NCBI GenBank assembly: GCA_937873805.1
Contig: CALMWO010000214.1
Span: 1 to 7,917, forward strand
From: an uncultured Hyphomonadaceae bacterium
GTDB lineage: Bacteria > Pseudomonadota > Alphaproteobacteria > Caulobacterales > Hyphomonadaceae
Length of the DNA: 7,917 nt
Reading direction: 5' to 3'
The notes under the pieces are model-generated. The model did not search any database. It saw nothing but the letters and a program-made list of their open reading frames with translations, and was not told the origin of the DNA. Below, one piece after another: positions 1-6,335 of the stretch (position 1 is the first letter of the stretch; each line of letters opens with the position of its first letter). Position numbers and translations under genes: made by a program.

Positions 1-767
1 TGAACCACATCGCGCACCGCCGGCATGACGCGGATCGTCCGCGAGAATTTTTCCACCAGAGGCGCGCCGCTGGCATCGCGCCATGAAGGATCAACCTCGA
101 CCGTCACCGTCCGTCCGGAAAGAAGCGGCGGCCCCGATTGTTCATTGTCGACCAGCCCCCGCTTGATCCGCCCGGGATCAAACAACGCGGTCAGCCGCAT
201 TGCCGTGGCATCCCAAAGCTCTGGCTCGATCGCAACGAACGGCTCGATGATCTCACGCCCCTGCTCATCGACCACGCGGATATGATCGTACGCTTCACCC
301 AGCGACATCGGCGCCGAGAACGTCAGATACATTTTGAGCGTGTTCTCCGGCCACGCATCCGCAGACGGATAAAGCTGAGCGACCCTGGTGGTCGCCGCGA
401 TCACCTTGGCTGGTTCACCGAACGTCGCCTCAAGCGTCGACTGGTTCACGTGAAACATGGCGTGCAGCTCAACGCCCGGCGATGGCGGGAAGCGCGGTGT
501 GAACGTGATCACACCACCATGCTCCACGTATTCCCCGAGCATCGCTGGCGCGCTCGCGTCGGAACTCGCTCTTACGACAAGCACACTCTCCCAGCCTGAC
601 GCCGGCGCAGGCCCGCTCCACCCGGAAGCCCGCACCACGCCATCGGCGTAGGACAGCCCCGGCTCAGCCCCGCCGCATGCAGAGAGAAGAAGAGCGACAC
701 CCAGAACGAAAGACCGGGCGACAAGCTTTCCGCCCGCCGCCCGGCTCCGATGCTTGATTGCGATCAT
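1..767 (-). CDS. Ig-like (SbsA-type) lipoprotein, 3' end outside window
   Basis: An open frame of 255 codons runs from ATG at 767 to the left edge without a stop, so the C-terminus is missing. Residues 1-31 are a lipoprotein signal: basic stretch, hydrophobic core (about 20-29), then a lipobox LLSAC with Cys31 as the lipidation site. The protein is therefore probably anchored in the envelope. Residues about 146-165 (YLTFSAPMS) and 186-204 (ending DPGRIKRGL) match a widespread uncharacterised family with a bacterial Ig-like, SbsA-type fold, as does the later SWRDASGAPL segment (about 228-237). The biochemical role is unknown. The start lies 14 bases after the stop of the secreted protein at 782-1870 and has only a weak AGG ribosome site, so the two are probably co-transcribed. 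The family assignment is from memory of its conserved words; the lipoprotein call is seen directly. Confidence 0.8.
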   Translation of the reverse strand, partial: MIAIKHRSRAAGGKLVARSFVLGVALLLSACGGAEPGLSYADGVVRASGWSGPAPASGWESVLVVRASSDASAPAMLGEYVEHGGVITFTPRFPPSPGVELHAMFHVNQSTLEATFGEPAKVIAATTRVAQLYPSADAWPENTLKMYLTFSAPMSLGEAYDHIRVVDEQGREIIEPFVAIEPELWDATAMRLTALFDPGRIKRGLVDNEQSGPPLLSGRTVTVEVDPSWRDASGAPLVEKFSRTIRVMPAVRDVV

Positions 768-781
768 GTCGCCTGACCAGC

Positions 782-1870
782 TCAGGGCAGGGCGATCGTC
801 TTGAGCGAGGTCGACTTGTCAGCTGCAGCCACCACAATCACAGCCGACGTCTCGTCCACCTTGTCGAGCTGCGTCACACCCTGAAGCTCGGCGATCGTCT
901 CATACGGCACACCAGCCTTGTCCGCGATCGGCGTTGCAATGTTCGGATAGCTTTCGAGCTTCGCGGCATCGAGCTTCATCACGCCCCGCGCAGAGTTCGC
1001 CATCAGGATGAAGTCCCGTCCGTCCTTCTTGTACGCGATCATGTCGAGCGGGCGATTGCGGTTACCAAGTTCGGCAATCGTCGTCGCCTTGATCTTCGCG
1101 CCCGCCTTGAACTGGTCGACCGGAATCTTGACCAGCGGCGTGCAGGTATAAGCCGCAAGCACGTTCGGCTTACCCGCCACATCGTATGTCATGAAGGTCC
1201 GCACCGGCGCTGCGGTTTCGAACTGACCGTGTGCGCCATGATACATCTCGATCGATGCGCCCTTGGCGCCGCTCGCGAACGGGTAGGCGATCGTCCGCAT
1301 CGACGATGCGAATTCCTCGTTCGACAAACCGGCCACCAGAACCTGTCCGTTCACATAGCCAAGGTCGGTGATCGCTTCCTGGCGGATCGCCTGACCGCGC
1401 GCATTCTTGGCGTCGGGCGCGGGGGCATCCGACAGCGCAACCGAAGACCGCTTCAGCGTTTCGACCTTCACTTCGGTCAGCTTGCCAGCGCGATCAGCTT
1501 TCAGGATCACAGGGGCCGCCTGCGGACCGAGGCCACGTGAAACGGAGATATAGACCGAACCCGAAGCCGGGTTCACCGCCACATCGTTCACGGCAACCTG
1601 GTCTGCCGTCGTGCCGAGCAGGGCAGCGATCTTGGCGGAGAGGTCAGCGACCTCAACCTTGCCCGCCGCAGCCTTGGCCGTGTCTCCGGTTTCAACAGCC
1701 ACAACCTGACCAGCGGCAGAGTCGCCGATCAGCAGCACGCCGTTGGGAGCAAAAGCCAGCGCGCCAGCAGACTGGAGTTTGGCATCGCCGCCCGGCGCGG
1801 CCGTGGCCGAAAGCCCGATCGCGGCGATGGCGCCTGCAATTGCGGTGGCTCCAAGAATCTTGAGTTTCAT
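782..1870 (-). CDS. secreted protein of unknown function, possibly beta-propeller
   Basis: 362 residues. The frame stays open further upstream, to 1933, but ATG at 1870 is the better start: an AGGGAG ribosome site precedes it, and the protein then begins with a clear Sec signal peptide (MKLK, hydrophobic residues about 5-23, cleavage near SATAA/PG at residue 25). The mature protein is rich in Ala, Val and Asp. It has repeated segments of the type GALAFAPNGVLLIGD, VAVNPASGSVYIS and DFILMANSARGVMKL, which resemble blades of NHL/YVTN-type propellers; this is inference. A short TCTPLVKIPV word is the most distinctive part and contains a cysteine. No catalytic motif is recognised. It is followed 14 bases later by the Ig-like lipoprotein, so both may work together at the cell envelope or in the periplasm. 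The function is not known to me. Confidence 0.75.
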   Translation of the reverse strand: MKLKILGATAIAGAIAAIGLSATAAPGGDAKLQSAGALAFAPNGVLLIGDSAAGQVVAVETGDTAKAAAGKVEVADLSAKIAALLGTTADQVAVNDVAVNPASGSVYISVSRGLGPQAAPVILKADRAGKLTEVKVETLKRSSVALSDAPAPDAKNARGQAIRQEAITDLGYVNGQVLVAGLSNEEFASSMRTIAYPFASGAKGASIEMYHGAHGQFETAAPVRTFMTYDVAGKPNVLAAYTCTPLVKIPVDQFKAGAKIKATTIAELGNRNRPLDMIAYKKDGRDFILMANSARGVMKLDAAKLESYPNIATPIADKAGVPYETIAELQGVTQLDKVDETSAVIVVAAADKSTSLKTIALP

Positions 1871-1957
1871 GGCGTCTCTCCCTGTCGTGTCCCCGGAGGC
1901 CCGACCTGGAAGCAGCCTAGACCTCCGCCGCAACGAATAGGAAGGCGCGAGCCTGCC

Positions 1958-1992
1958 GCCTCCGCAGAACGTGAATGACGCATTGCAGAGGC
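1958..1992 (-). terminator. weak hairpin after the oxygenase gene
   Basis: GCCTCTGCA and TGCGGAGGC on the minus strand can pair over 9 bp with one G-U pair and a loop of about 17 bases. The hairpin begins 9 bases after the stop of the oxygenase gene. No T-run follows, so it is at best an RNA 3' stabiliser or a weak terminator, and it may be fortuitous. Confidence 0.25.
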
Positions 1993-2001
1993 CGACCCGA
2001 G

Positions 2002-2610
2002 CTAGACCCGGTAGTTGAAGCTCACACTGACGCGCGCGGAGGTTGCGCGGTTCGGCGGAACCTCGTGACGGAGCCAGCTCTCCCAGAGAAGCAGATCACC
2101 GGCCTTCGGCGCGACATAGACAAAGCGCCGATGCGCCTCGTCCGCATCTTCCCGAGGGGCAGGGGCCGCCATCATCATCGGCAGGCGCGGGTCTTCGAAC
2201 TTCAGCGATGATGCGCCATCCGGCACGCGCACATAATAGGTGCCCGAGAGAACGCAGTGCGGGTGGATGTGCCCGGTGTGCGATCCGCCGGGATCCAGAA
2301 CGTTGACCCAGATGTTGTCGAGCTTCAGCCGCTTGCCCCGCAGGTCCATCTGCAACTGGCCGGCGAACGCCTCGACATGGGGCTTCATCACCCGAACGAG
2401 CTGCTCGAAGCAGGTCGCACGTTGGGGCAGGTCGTCGAGCGAGGAATAGGACGTGTAGCCCTGATACCCGTTCTCCCTGCACCAGGCGCGCCCGGCCTTG
2501 TCCTCCTTCGCCAGCATCTTTGCGGCATCAAGCAGGTCGGCATTCAGCTCGCCAATGTCGGGCAGGGCGGAGCGATAGAGTTCGGTGACGAAGAGGCGGT
2601 TGATTGTCAT
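2002..2610 (-). CDS. putative 2OG-Fe(II) oxygenase, TIGR02466 family
   Basis: 202 residues, about the usual length for this family. The core is a double-stranded beta-helix signature. A histidine-rich stretch HTGHIHPHCVLSGTYYV (111-127) would supply the first metal ligands, and LKFEDPR follows at 136-142. The last part holds WLRHEVPPN (179-187), with His182 as a likely iron ligand, and RVSVSFNY (193-200), where Arg193 could bind the carboxylate of 2-oxoglutarate. The residue roles are inferred from the general oxygenase fold; the substrate is unknown. The protein has no signal peptide, so it should be cytoplasmic. The ATG at 2610 fits the family N-terminus (MTINRLFVTELY) but lacks an evident ribosome binding site. 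A hairpin with a T-run lies just upstream and probably separates it from the small DNA-binding-like gene before it. Confidence 0.8.
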   Translation of the reverse strand: MTINRLFVTELYRSALPDIGELNADLLDAAKMLAKEDKAGRAWCRENGYQGYTSYSSLDDLPQRATCFEQLVRVMKPHVEAFAGQLQMDLRGKRLKLDNIWVNVLDPGGSHTGHIHPHCVLSGTYYVRVPDGASSLKFEDPRLPMMMAAPAPREDADEAHRRFVYVAPKAGDLLLWESWLRHEVPPNRATSARVSVSFNYRV

Positions 2611-2637
2611 GGCGACCAGCTAGCACAGCATGATTGT

Positions 2638-2675
2638 AAAAACGCCAGCTCTCGCGCGACAGGGGAGGCTGGGCG
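2638..2675 (-). terminator. intrinsic terminator of the ribbon-helix-helix-like gene
   Basis: Read on the minus strand, CGCCCAGC at 2675-2668 pairs with GCTGGCG at 2649-2643 (7 bp with one bulged C). TTTTT at 2642-2638 follows at once. It starts directly after the stop codon of the gene ending at 2676, the expected place for a Rho-independent terminator. Confidence 0.55.
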
Positions 2676-2927
2676 TCACGCGTCCTTCTTCACCGCTTGC
2701 GCGTCAGCGCTGGAAAGCTCGAGGCCATAAACCTCACGCAGTTGTGCAACGACCCGCAGCGTCTCTTTCGAGAACGGCGTCTTGTTGTCGAATGCATGCA
2801 GGACGACGCCTTCGATGAGTTCGCCAAGGCTCATATTCTTGTAGTCGGCCAGCGCGCGCAGAACTTTCAGCACCGGCGTCGCGATGCGAACGCCCGTCTG
2901 CGTGCGATCCGTTTCGTAGTCCGCCAT
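2676..2927 (-). CDS. small ribbon-helix-helix-like protein, putative DNA-binding regulator
   Basis: 83 residues from ATG at 2927. The frame is open upstream to 3041, but those codons run through the palindrome and give an unlikely Cys/hydrophobic N-terminus, so the shorter form is preferred. After a polar start, residues 11-16 (TGVRIA) fit a beta strand, 17-30 (PVLKVLRALADYKN) a first helix, and 33-46 (SLGELIEGVVLHAF) a second helix. This is the strand-helix-helix order of MetJ/Arc-type DNA-binding dimers. Residues 49-70 would be an extra C-terminal helix region. A perfect 18-bp palindrome ends 9 bases before the ATG and overlaps the probable ribosome site, which would suit autorepression. 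The fold is my inference from the pattern and no named family is recognised. It could instead be a small protein of other function. Confidence 0.7.
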   Translation of the reverse strand: MADYETDRTQTGVRIATPVLKVLRALADYKNMSLGELIEGVVLHAFDNKTPFSKETLRVVAQLREVYGLELSSADAQAVKKDA

Positions 2928-2936
2928 CGAATTCTC

Positions 2937-2954
2937 TACCTTGGTACCAAGGTA
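2937..2954. promoter_or_regulatory. 18-bp perfect palindrome, candidate operator
   Basis: TACCTTGGTACCAAGGTA is its own reverse complement over all 18 bases. It contains TTGGTACC and AAGGTACC-like half-sites, and a third TTGGTA occurs at 2972-2977, 31 bases from the first. The site lies in the gap between the small regulator-like gene (minus) and the small plus-strand gene. On the minus strand its AAGG can serve as part of the ribosome binding site of the gene starting at 2927. Binding here would block that gene's translation start region or promoter. The bound protein is unknown; the adjacent gene product is the first candidate. Confidence 0.55.
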
Positions 2955-3061
2955 CCGTATCTGTTTGTCTTTTGGTAACACCGCTCCACAATAGTTGGCT
3001 TGTGGGCGGAAGGAAAGGACGGCGAGGCAGGCAAAAACCACGCGAAAGGACCAGCGAACAC

Positions 3062-3289
3062 GTGAACCAAGAGCAGGCGTACAACCCGGTTTGGCGGCCG
3101 GATAACGGGAGTTCAGGAATGCGGAGCGGGCGAGCAGTGTCGATCAGCGAGTTGCGGGAAAGACTGGGCGTGGCGGAAGCGGAACCGCCAGCCCCAAGGA
3201 AGGCTCCACCAGAGGAGCCGGGACACAGGCCACGCATTGTGTGGCGGCGCGAGGAGAGCGCGCGGATGCCCGAAATGATGATGGAATGA
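3062..3289 (+). CDS. small hypothetical protein, basic and proline-rich
   Basis: 75 residues from GTG at 3062, preceded by AAAGGA at 3045-3050 (11 bases, a slightly long spacing). In-frame alternatives are TTG at 2972 and ATG at 3119. The sequence starts NQEQAYNPVWRP, has a short helix-like stretch SISELRERLGV (27-37), a Pro/Ala/Glu-rich middle and a basic PRIVWRREE segment, and ends MPEMMME. No domain is recognised. Support for a real gene: it fills the gap left by the minus-strand genes, its stop at 3289 is followed within 15 bases by a strong hairpin that is T-rich on this strand too (3331-3339), and no minus-strand gene competes. Against it: codon use is less G/C-biased at third positions than expected, and no homologue is recognised. 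Confidence 0.45.
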   Translation: MNQEQAYNPVWRPDNGSSGMRSGRAVSISELRERLGVAEAEPPAPRKAPPEEPGHRPRIVWRREESARMPEMMME

Positions 3290-3300
3290 TCTGAGAGACG

Positions 3301-3339
3301 AAAAACCCCGCCCTCGATCCGAGGGCGGGGTTATCTTTT
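3301..3339. terminator. strong terminator of rho, probably bidirectional
   Basis: AACCCCGCCCTCG (3304-3316) and CGAGGGCGGGGTT (3320-3332) form a perfect 13-bp stem with a 3-base loop. On the minus strand TTTTT (3305-3301) ends the stem, making a classical intrinsic terminator 38 bases after the rho stop. On the plus strand TTATCTTTT (3331-3339) follows, so it can also end transcription of the small gene at 3062-3289. Placement between two convergent units supports this. Confidence 0.85.
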
Positions 3340-3369
3340 GGACGTCAGCAAAGAGCGCTGTCGCGCGCC

Positions 3370-4671
3370 CTAGTTGTTCATCGCCTGGAAGAACTCGCTG
3401 TTCGTCTTGGTCTGCTTGATCTTGTCGAGCAGGAACTCGATCGCGTCTTGCGCGCCCATCGGGTTGAGGATGCGGCGCAGGATATAGATCTTCTGCAGTT
3501 CCTTCGCGTCTGTGAGCAGCTCTTCTTTCCGCGTGCCCGACTTGAGGATGTCGATGGCCGGGAAGATGCGCTTGTCCGACACTTTACGGTCGAGGATGAT
3601 CTCGGAGTTACCCGTACCCTTGAATTCCTCGAAGATGACTTCGTCCATGCGCGAGCCCGTTTCGATAAGGGCCGTCGCGATGATGGTCAGTGAGCCGCCT
3701 TCTTCCAGGTTACGCGCAGCGCCGAAGAAGCGCTTCGGCTTCTGCAGCGCGTTGGCGTCGACACCGCCCGTGAGGACTTTGCCGGAGGAGGGAACGACCG
3801 TGTTGTAGGCGCGGCCAAGGCGCGTGATCGAGTCGAGCAGGATCACGACATCGCGGCCATGCTCGGCGAGGCGCTTGGCCTTTTCGATCACCATTTCCGC
3901 AACCGCGACGTGGCGCGTTGCCGGTTCGTCGAAGGTCGAGGAGATGACCTCGCCTTTGACGGAGCGCTGCATGTCGGTGACTTCCTCGGGACGTTCGTCG
4001 ATGAGGAGCACGATCAGGTAGCACTCCGGGTGATTTTCAGCGACCGATTGCGCAATGTTCTGCAGCAGCACGGTCTTACCCGTACGCGGCGGCGCGACGA
4101 TCAGCGCCCGCTGGCCCTTGCCGATCGGCGAGACGATGTCGATGACACGGCCCGAGCGATCCTTTTTCGTCGGATCCTTGGGCTCCATGTGGAGCCGTTC
4201 GTCCGGGTAAAGCGGCGTGAGGTTGTCGAACGGAACCTTGTGGCGCGCACGCTCAGGATCCTCGAAGTTGACGGTCGAGACGCGGACGAGGGCGAAGTAG
4301 CGCTCGCCATCGCGTGGTCCGCGGATCGTGCCTTCGACGGTATCGCCGGTGCGCAGGCCCATTTTGCGGATCTGCTGGGGCGAGACGTAGATATCGTCGG
4401 GGCCTGCCAGGTAGTTCGACTGCGGCGAGCGCATGAAGCCGAACCCGTCAGGCAGGACTTCGACCACGCCGACGCCGATGATCTCGACATCGCGTTCGGC
4501 AAGTTCCTTCAGAACGCCGAACATCAATTCCTGCTTGGACAGGAGCGAGGCGCCTTCGACCTCAAGCTCTTCCGCCATGGCCAGCAGTTCGGCCGGTGTT
4601 TTCTTTTTCAGCTCGTTGAGGAACACGCGCTCATGCTCGTGCTCCTGCGCTTCAGTGACGTCTTCAGTCAT
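3370..4671 (-). CDS. rho: transcription termination factor Rho
   Basis: 433 residues, about 14 longer at the N-terminus than E. coli Rho, with an acidic, His-containing start. Rho is a ring-shaped hexameric RNA helicase that binds C-rich RNA and uses ATP to release RNA polymerase. Domains in order: N-terminal helical domain (about 16-62); OB-fold RNA-binding domain with LPDGFGFMRS (73-82) and YLAGPDDIYVS (87-97); RecA-like ATPase with Walker A APPRTGKT (193-200), LLIDERPEE (222-230), Walker B VVILLD (275-280), Q-loop TGGVDANAL (301-309) and R-loop KGTGNSEI (351-358). All key elements are intact. Walker A reads PRTGKT where E. coli has PKAGKT. The ATG at 4671 matches the family but has no clear ribosome site. 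A leader of about 110 bases with a rut-like stretch and a promoter candidate lie upstream, so it is probably transcribed apart from hemE-hemH-hemJ and autoregulated. Confidence 0.98.
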   Translation of the reverse strand: MTEDVTEAQEHEHERVFLNELKKKTPAELLAMAEELEVEGASLLSKQELMFGVLKELAERDVEIIGVGVVEVLPDGFGFMRSPQSNYLAGPDDIYVSPQQIRKMGLRTGDTVEGTIRGPRDGERYFALVRVSTVNFEDPERARHKVPFDNLTPLYPDERLHMEPKDPTKKDRSGRVIDIVSPIGKGQRALIVAPPRTGKTVLLQNIAQSVAENHPECYLIVLLIDERPEEVTDMQRSVKGEVISSTFDEPATRHVAVAEMVIEKAKRLAEHGRDVVILLDSITRLGRAYNTVVPSSGKVLTGGVDANALQKPKRFFGAARNLEEGGSLTIIATALIETGSRMDEVIFEEFKGTGNSEIILDRKVSDKRIFPAIDILKSGTRKEELLTDAKELQKIYILRRILNPMGAQDAIEFLLDKIKQTKTNSEFFQAMNN

Positions 4672-4732
4672 TGGCGAGATACATTTCAGTTGTGATTTTG
4701 CCCTGGAGCTGGCGCGAGGCGCACAAGTCTTC

Positions 4733-4759
4733 GGGGAAAAATGAGAAGGGAAGTGGGAC
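4733..4759 (-). promoter_or_regulatory. rho: rut-like C-rich stretch in the rho leader
   Basis: Read on the minus strand this 27-base stretch is almost wholly pyrimidine with many YC dinucleotides (for example CCCACTTCCCTTCTC) and only one G at its edge. It lies between the rho promoter candidate and the rho start. Rho loads on such unstructured C-rich RNA, and rho is known to be autoregulated by attenuation in its leader in E. coli, with autoregulation also reported in Caulobacter. That this stretch is the loading site is inference. Confidence 0.5.
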
Positions 4760-4783
4760 GTCGACCGGACGGCCGACGCTTGG

Positions 4784-4812
4784 GTTTAGGGCCCAAAACG
4801 CTGAACGGTCAA
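4784..4812 (-). promoter_or_regulatory. rho: candidate rho promoter
   Basis: On the minus strand TTGACC (4812-4807) is followed after 17 bases by CTAAAC (4789-4784). This is a good -35 box with a mediocre -10 box. It lies just after the hemJ terminator candidate and would give a leader of roughly 110 bases. Confidence 0.4.
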
Positions 4813-4814
4813 GC

Positions 4815-4833
4815 AAAAAGGCCCGTAACCGGG
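4815..4833 (-). terminator. short terminator hairpin after hemJ
   Basis: On the minus strand CCCG-GTTA-CGGG (4833-4822) forms a 4-bp GC stem followed by CC and TTTTT (4819-4815), directly after the hemJ stop. The stem is short, so termination may be partial and some read-through into rho is possible. Confidence 0.45.
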
Positions 4834-5265
4834 TCAGCCGAAGGGCTGAACAACCACCAAAATGACCGCGAAAATCGCGACGACCATGGGGATTTCGTTG
4901 AGCATCCGGAGCTTCTTGGGCTCGATCGGACGCTCGCCGGCCGAGATTTTGCGGCCGAGGCCCATCAGATAGCCATGGAAGCCCGACAATCCGATAACCA
5001 GCACGATTTTCCCCCAGAACCACGGTTGGGAGATATAAAATTGCCAGTTGCTGCCGATCAGCGCGAGGCCCATCAGCCAGACGAGGATCATGGTTGGGTT
5101 GAGGATGATCTTGCGAGTCGAGGCGCCGGCCTTGTCCATTGCGGCTTCGAAACGTTCATCGCCCTGCGCTTCCAGCCGGTAAACCAGCAGACGCGGATAG
5201 ATCAGCAGGCCCGCCATCCAGGCGATGACCGCAATGATGTGGATGGCCCGAAACCATTCGTACAT
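4834..5265 (-). CDS. hemJ: HemJ protoporphyrinogen IX oxidase (membrane protein)
   Basis: 143 residues, the normal length for HemJ (formerly UPF0093). It oxidises protoporphyrinogen IX to protoporphyrin IX, the step before ferrochelatase, in the inner membrane. Four hydrophobic segments are visible, at about 6-27, 58-76, 82-102 and 125-141. The first carries AIHIIAVIAWMAGLLIYPRL, the family signature with the conserved His9 thought to be a haem ligand. GKIVLVIGLSGFHGYLMG (85-102) and KLRMLNEIP (118-126) are further conserved words. ATG at 5265 is preceded by GAGGGAG, which overlaps the hemH stop; the gap is 11 bases, so it is the third gene of the hemE-hemH-hemJ operon. The family assignment is firm. 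Confidence 0.95.
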   Translation of the reverse strand: MYEWFRAIHIIAVIAWMAGLLIYPRLLVYRLEAQGDERFEAAMDKAGASTRKIILNPTMILVWLMGLALIGSNWQFYISQPWFWGKIVLVIGLSGFHGYLMGLGRKISAGERPIEPKKLRMLNEIPMVVAIFAVILVVVQPFG

Positions 5266-5276
5266 GGGATGCTCCC

Positions 5277-6335
5277 TCAGGCCGCCTTGGTAGCCGCGGA
5301 GCGACGGTTCGGACAGTCCTTCCAGTTGGCCGGGCAGATCCGGCCGCCACACGACGAACGGATCGGCTGACCAGCATCGGCCAGCGTTTCCTCGACCAGG
5401 TCGGCCAGCGTGTCGATGAAACCCGCATCGACGCCGAGGGCAGGGGCGCGGATGTAGTGCTTCACGCCATGCTTGTCGGCGAGGTGCTTGTACTCGATGT
5501 CGAGCTCGACCAGCGTTTCGATGTGTTCTGACACGAAGGCGATCGGCGACAGCAGGATGGCCTTGCCATCGATCGCAGCCTTCTCGATCGATGCATCGGT
5601 CGGCGGCCCGATCCATTGCAGTGGACCAACCCGCGACTGATAGCAGATCTCGATTTCCCACTCCGCCGGCAACAGAGGCTTCAACGCCGCAACCGTGCGC
5701 TCCACTTGCCACTGATACGGATCGCCTGACTTCACGACGACCTCGGGAAGACCGTGCGCCGACAACAGGCAGCGCACGTTCTCAGGCTTGCCTGCGGCTT
5801 CCCATGCTTCAATCAACTTGCGCGCATGTGCGTCGATGAATTTCGGAGTGTCAGGATAGCAGCATACGGCAGTACCCGCAGGACCGCCGGCTTCCTTCCA
5901 CGATTTGAACGATGACGCGGTCGTGGTTGTGGAGAACTGCGGATAAAGCGGCAGCAGAACAACCTTCGTCGCGCCCCACGCGAGAACTTCGCTCACCGCG
6001 TCAGCGGCATACGGCTTCCAGTAGCGCATCGCGATAAAGCTCTTCGCGACGCGCCCACGTTTGCTGAGTTCGGCATCGAGCGCGGTTGCCTGCTTCTTCG
6101 TTTCCGGCAGCAGGGGAGATCCACCTCCCATCCGCGCGTAATTTTCGCGCGCTGACGGAGCGCGTGTCTTCGAGATCAGACGCGACACGAAAAAACGTAC
6201 AGGCAGCGGCGAACGTATGATCGCCGGATCGCTGAAAAGATTTTTCAGGAAGGGCTGCACATCCTCAGGCCCATCCGGCCCGCCGAGATTGAACAGCACG
6301 ACCGCGATTTTTTCAGCAGAGTTCGTAGGGCTCAC
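5277..6335 (-). CDS. hemH: ferrochelatase with probable [2Fe-2S] cluster
   Basis: 352 residues. It inserts Fe2+ into protoporphyrin IX, the last step of haem synthesis. Recognised words: VVLFNLGGPD (12-21), YARMGGGSPL (66-75), RYWKPY (104-109), LLPLYPQFSTTT (127-138), LLSAHGLP (190-197) with the catalytic His194, CYQSRVGPLQWIGP (231-244), and AFVSEHIETLVELDIEY (266-282) with Glu270. The C-terminus has CGGRICPANWKDC (329-341) with cysteines 329, 334 and 341. Such a cluster, probably completed by Cys158 or Cys159, fits the [2Fe-2S] centre reported for the ferrochelatases of Caulobacter and Mycobacterium; which residue is the fourth ligand is uncertain. The start is GTG at 6335, overlapping the hemE stop as GTGA (4 bases), so translation is coupled to hemE. 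Confidence 0.97.
   Translation of the reverse strand: MSPTNSAEKIAVVLFNLGGPDGPEDVQPFLKNLFSDPAIIRSPLPVRFFVSRLISKTRAPSARENYARMGGGSPLLPETKKQATALDAELSKRGRVAKSFIAMRYWKPYAADAVSEVLAWGATKVVLLPLYPQFSTTTTASSFKSWKEAGGPAGTAVCCYPDTPKFIDAHARKLIEAWEAAGKPENVRCLLSAHGLPEVVVKSGDPYQWQVERTVAALKPLLPAEWEIEICYQSRVGPLQWIGPPTDASIEKAAIDGKAILLSPIAFVSEHIETLVELDIEYKHLADKHGVKHYIRAPALGVDAGFIDTLADLVEETLADAGQPIRSSCGGRICPANWKDCPNRRSAATKAA

Noticed and set aside
138..599. Plus-strand open frame at the left edge
   Set aside because: The minus strand carries a continuous frame with a lipoprotein signal and family motifs over the same bases.
758..1540. Plus-strand open frame of 260 codons opposite the secreted protein
   Set aside because: Arg/His-rich antisense shadow; the minus frame has a signal peptide and ribosome site.
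2965..2993. TTGTCT-N17-ACAATA as promoter of the small plus-strand gene
   Set aside because: The spacing is right but the -10 hexamer matches the consensus poorly, so it is not listed as a feature.
3859..4695. Long plus-strand open frame of 278 codons opposite rho
   Set aside because: It lies wholly antisense to an unmistakable rho, has no recognisable domain, and is rich in Arg/Asp as expected for the reverse of a high-GC gene.
5266..5712. Upstream extension of hemJ on the minus strand to 5712
   Set aside because: The extension overlaps hemH in another frame; ATG at 5265 has a ribosome site and gives the family's exact start.
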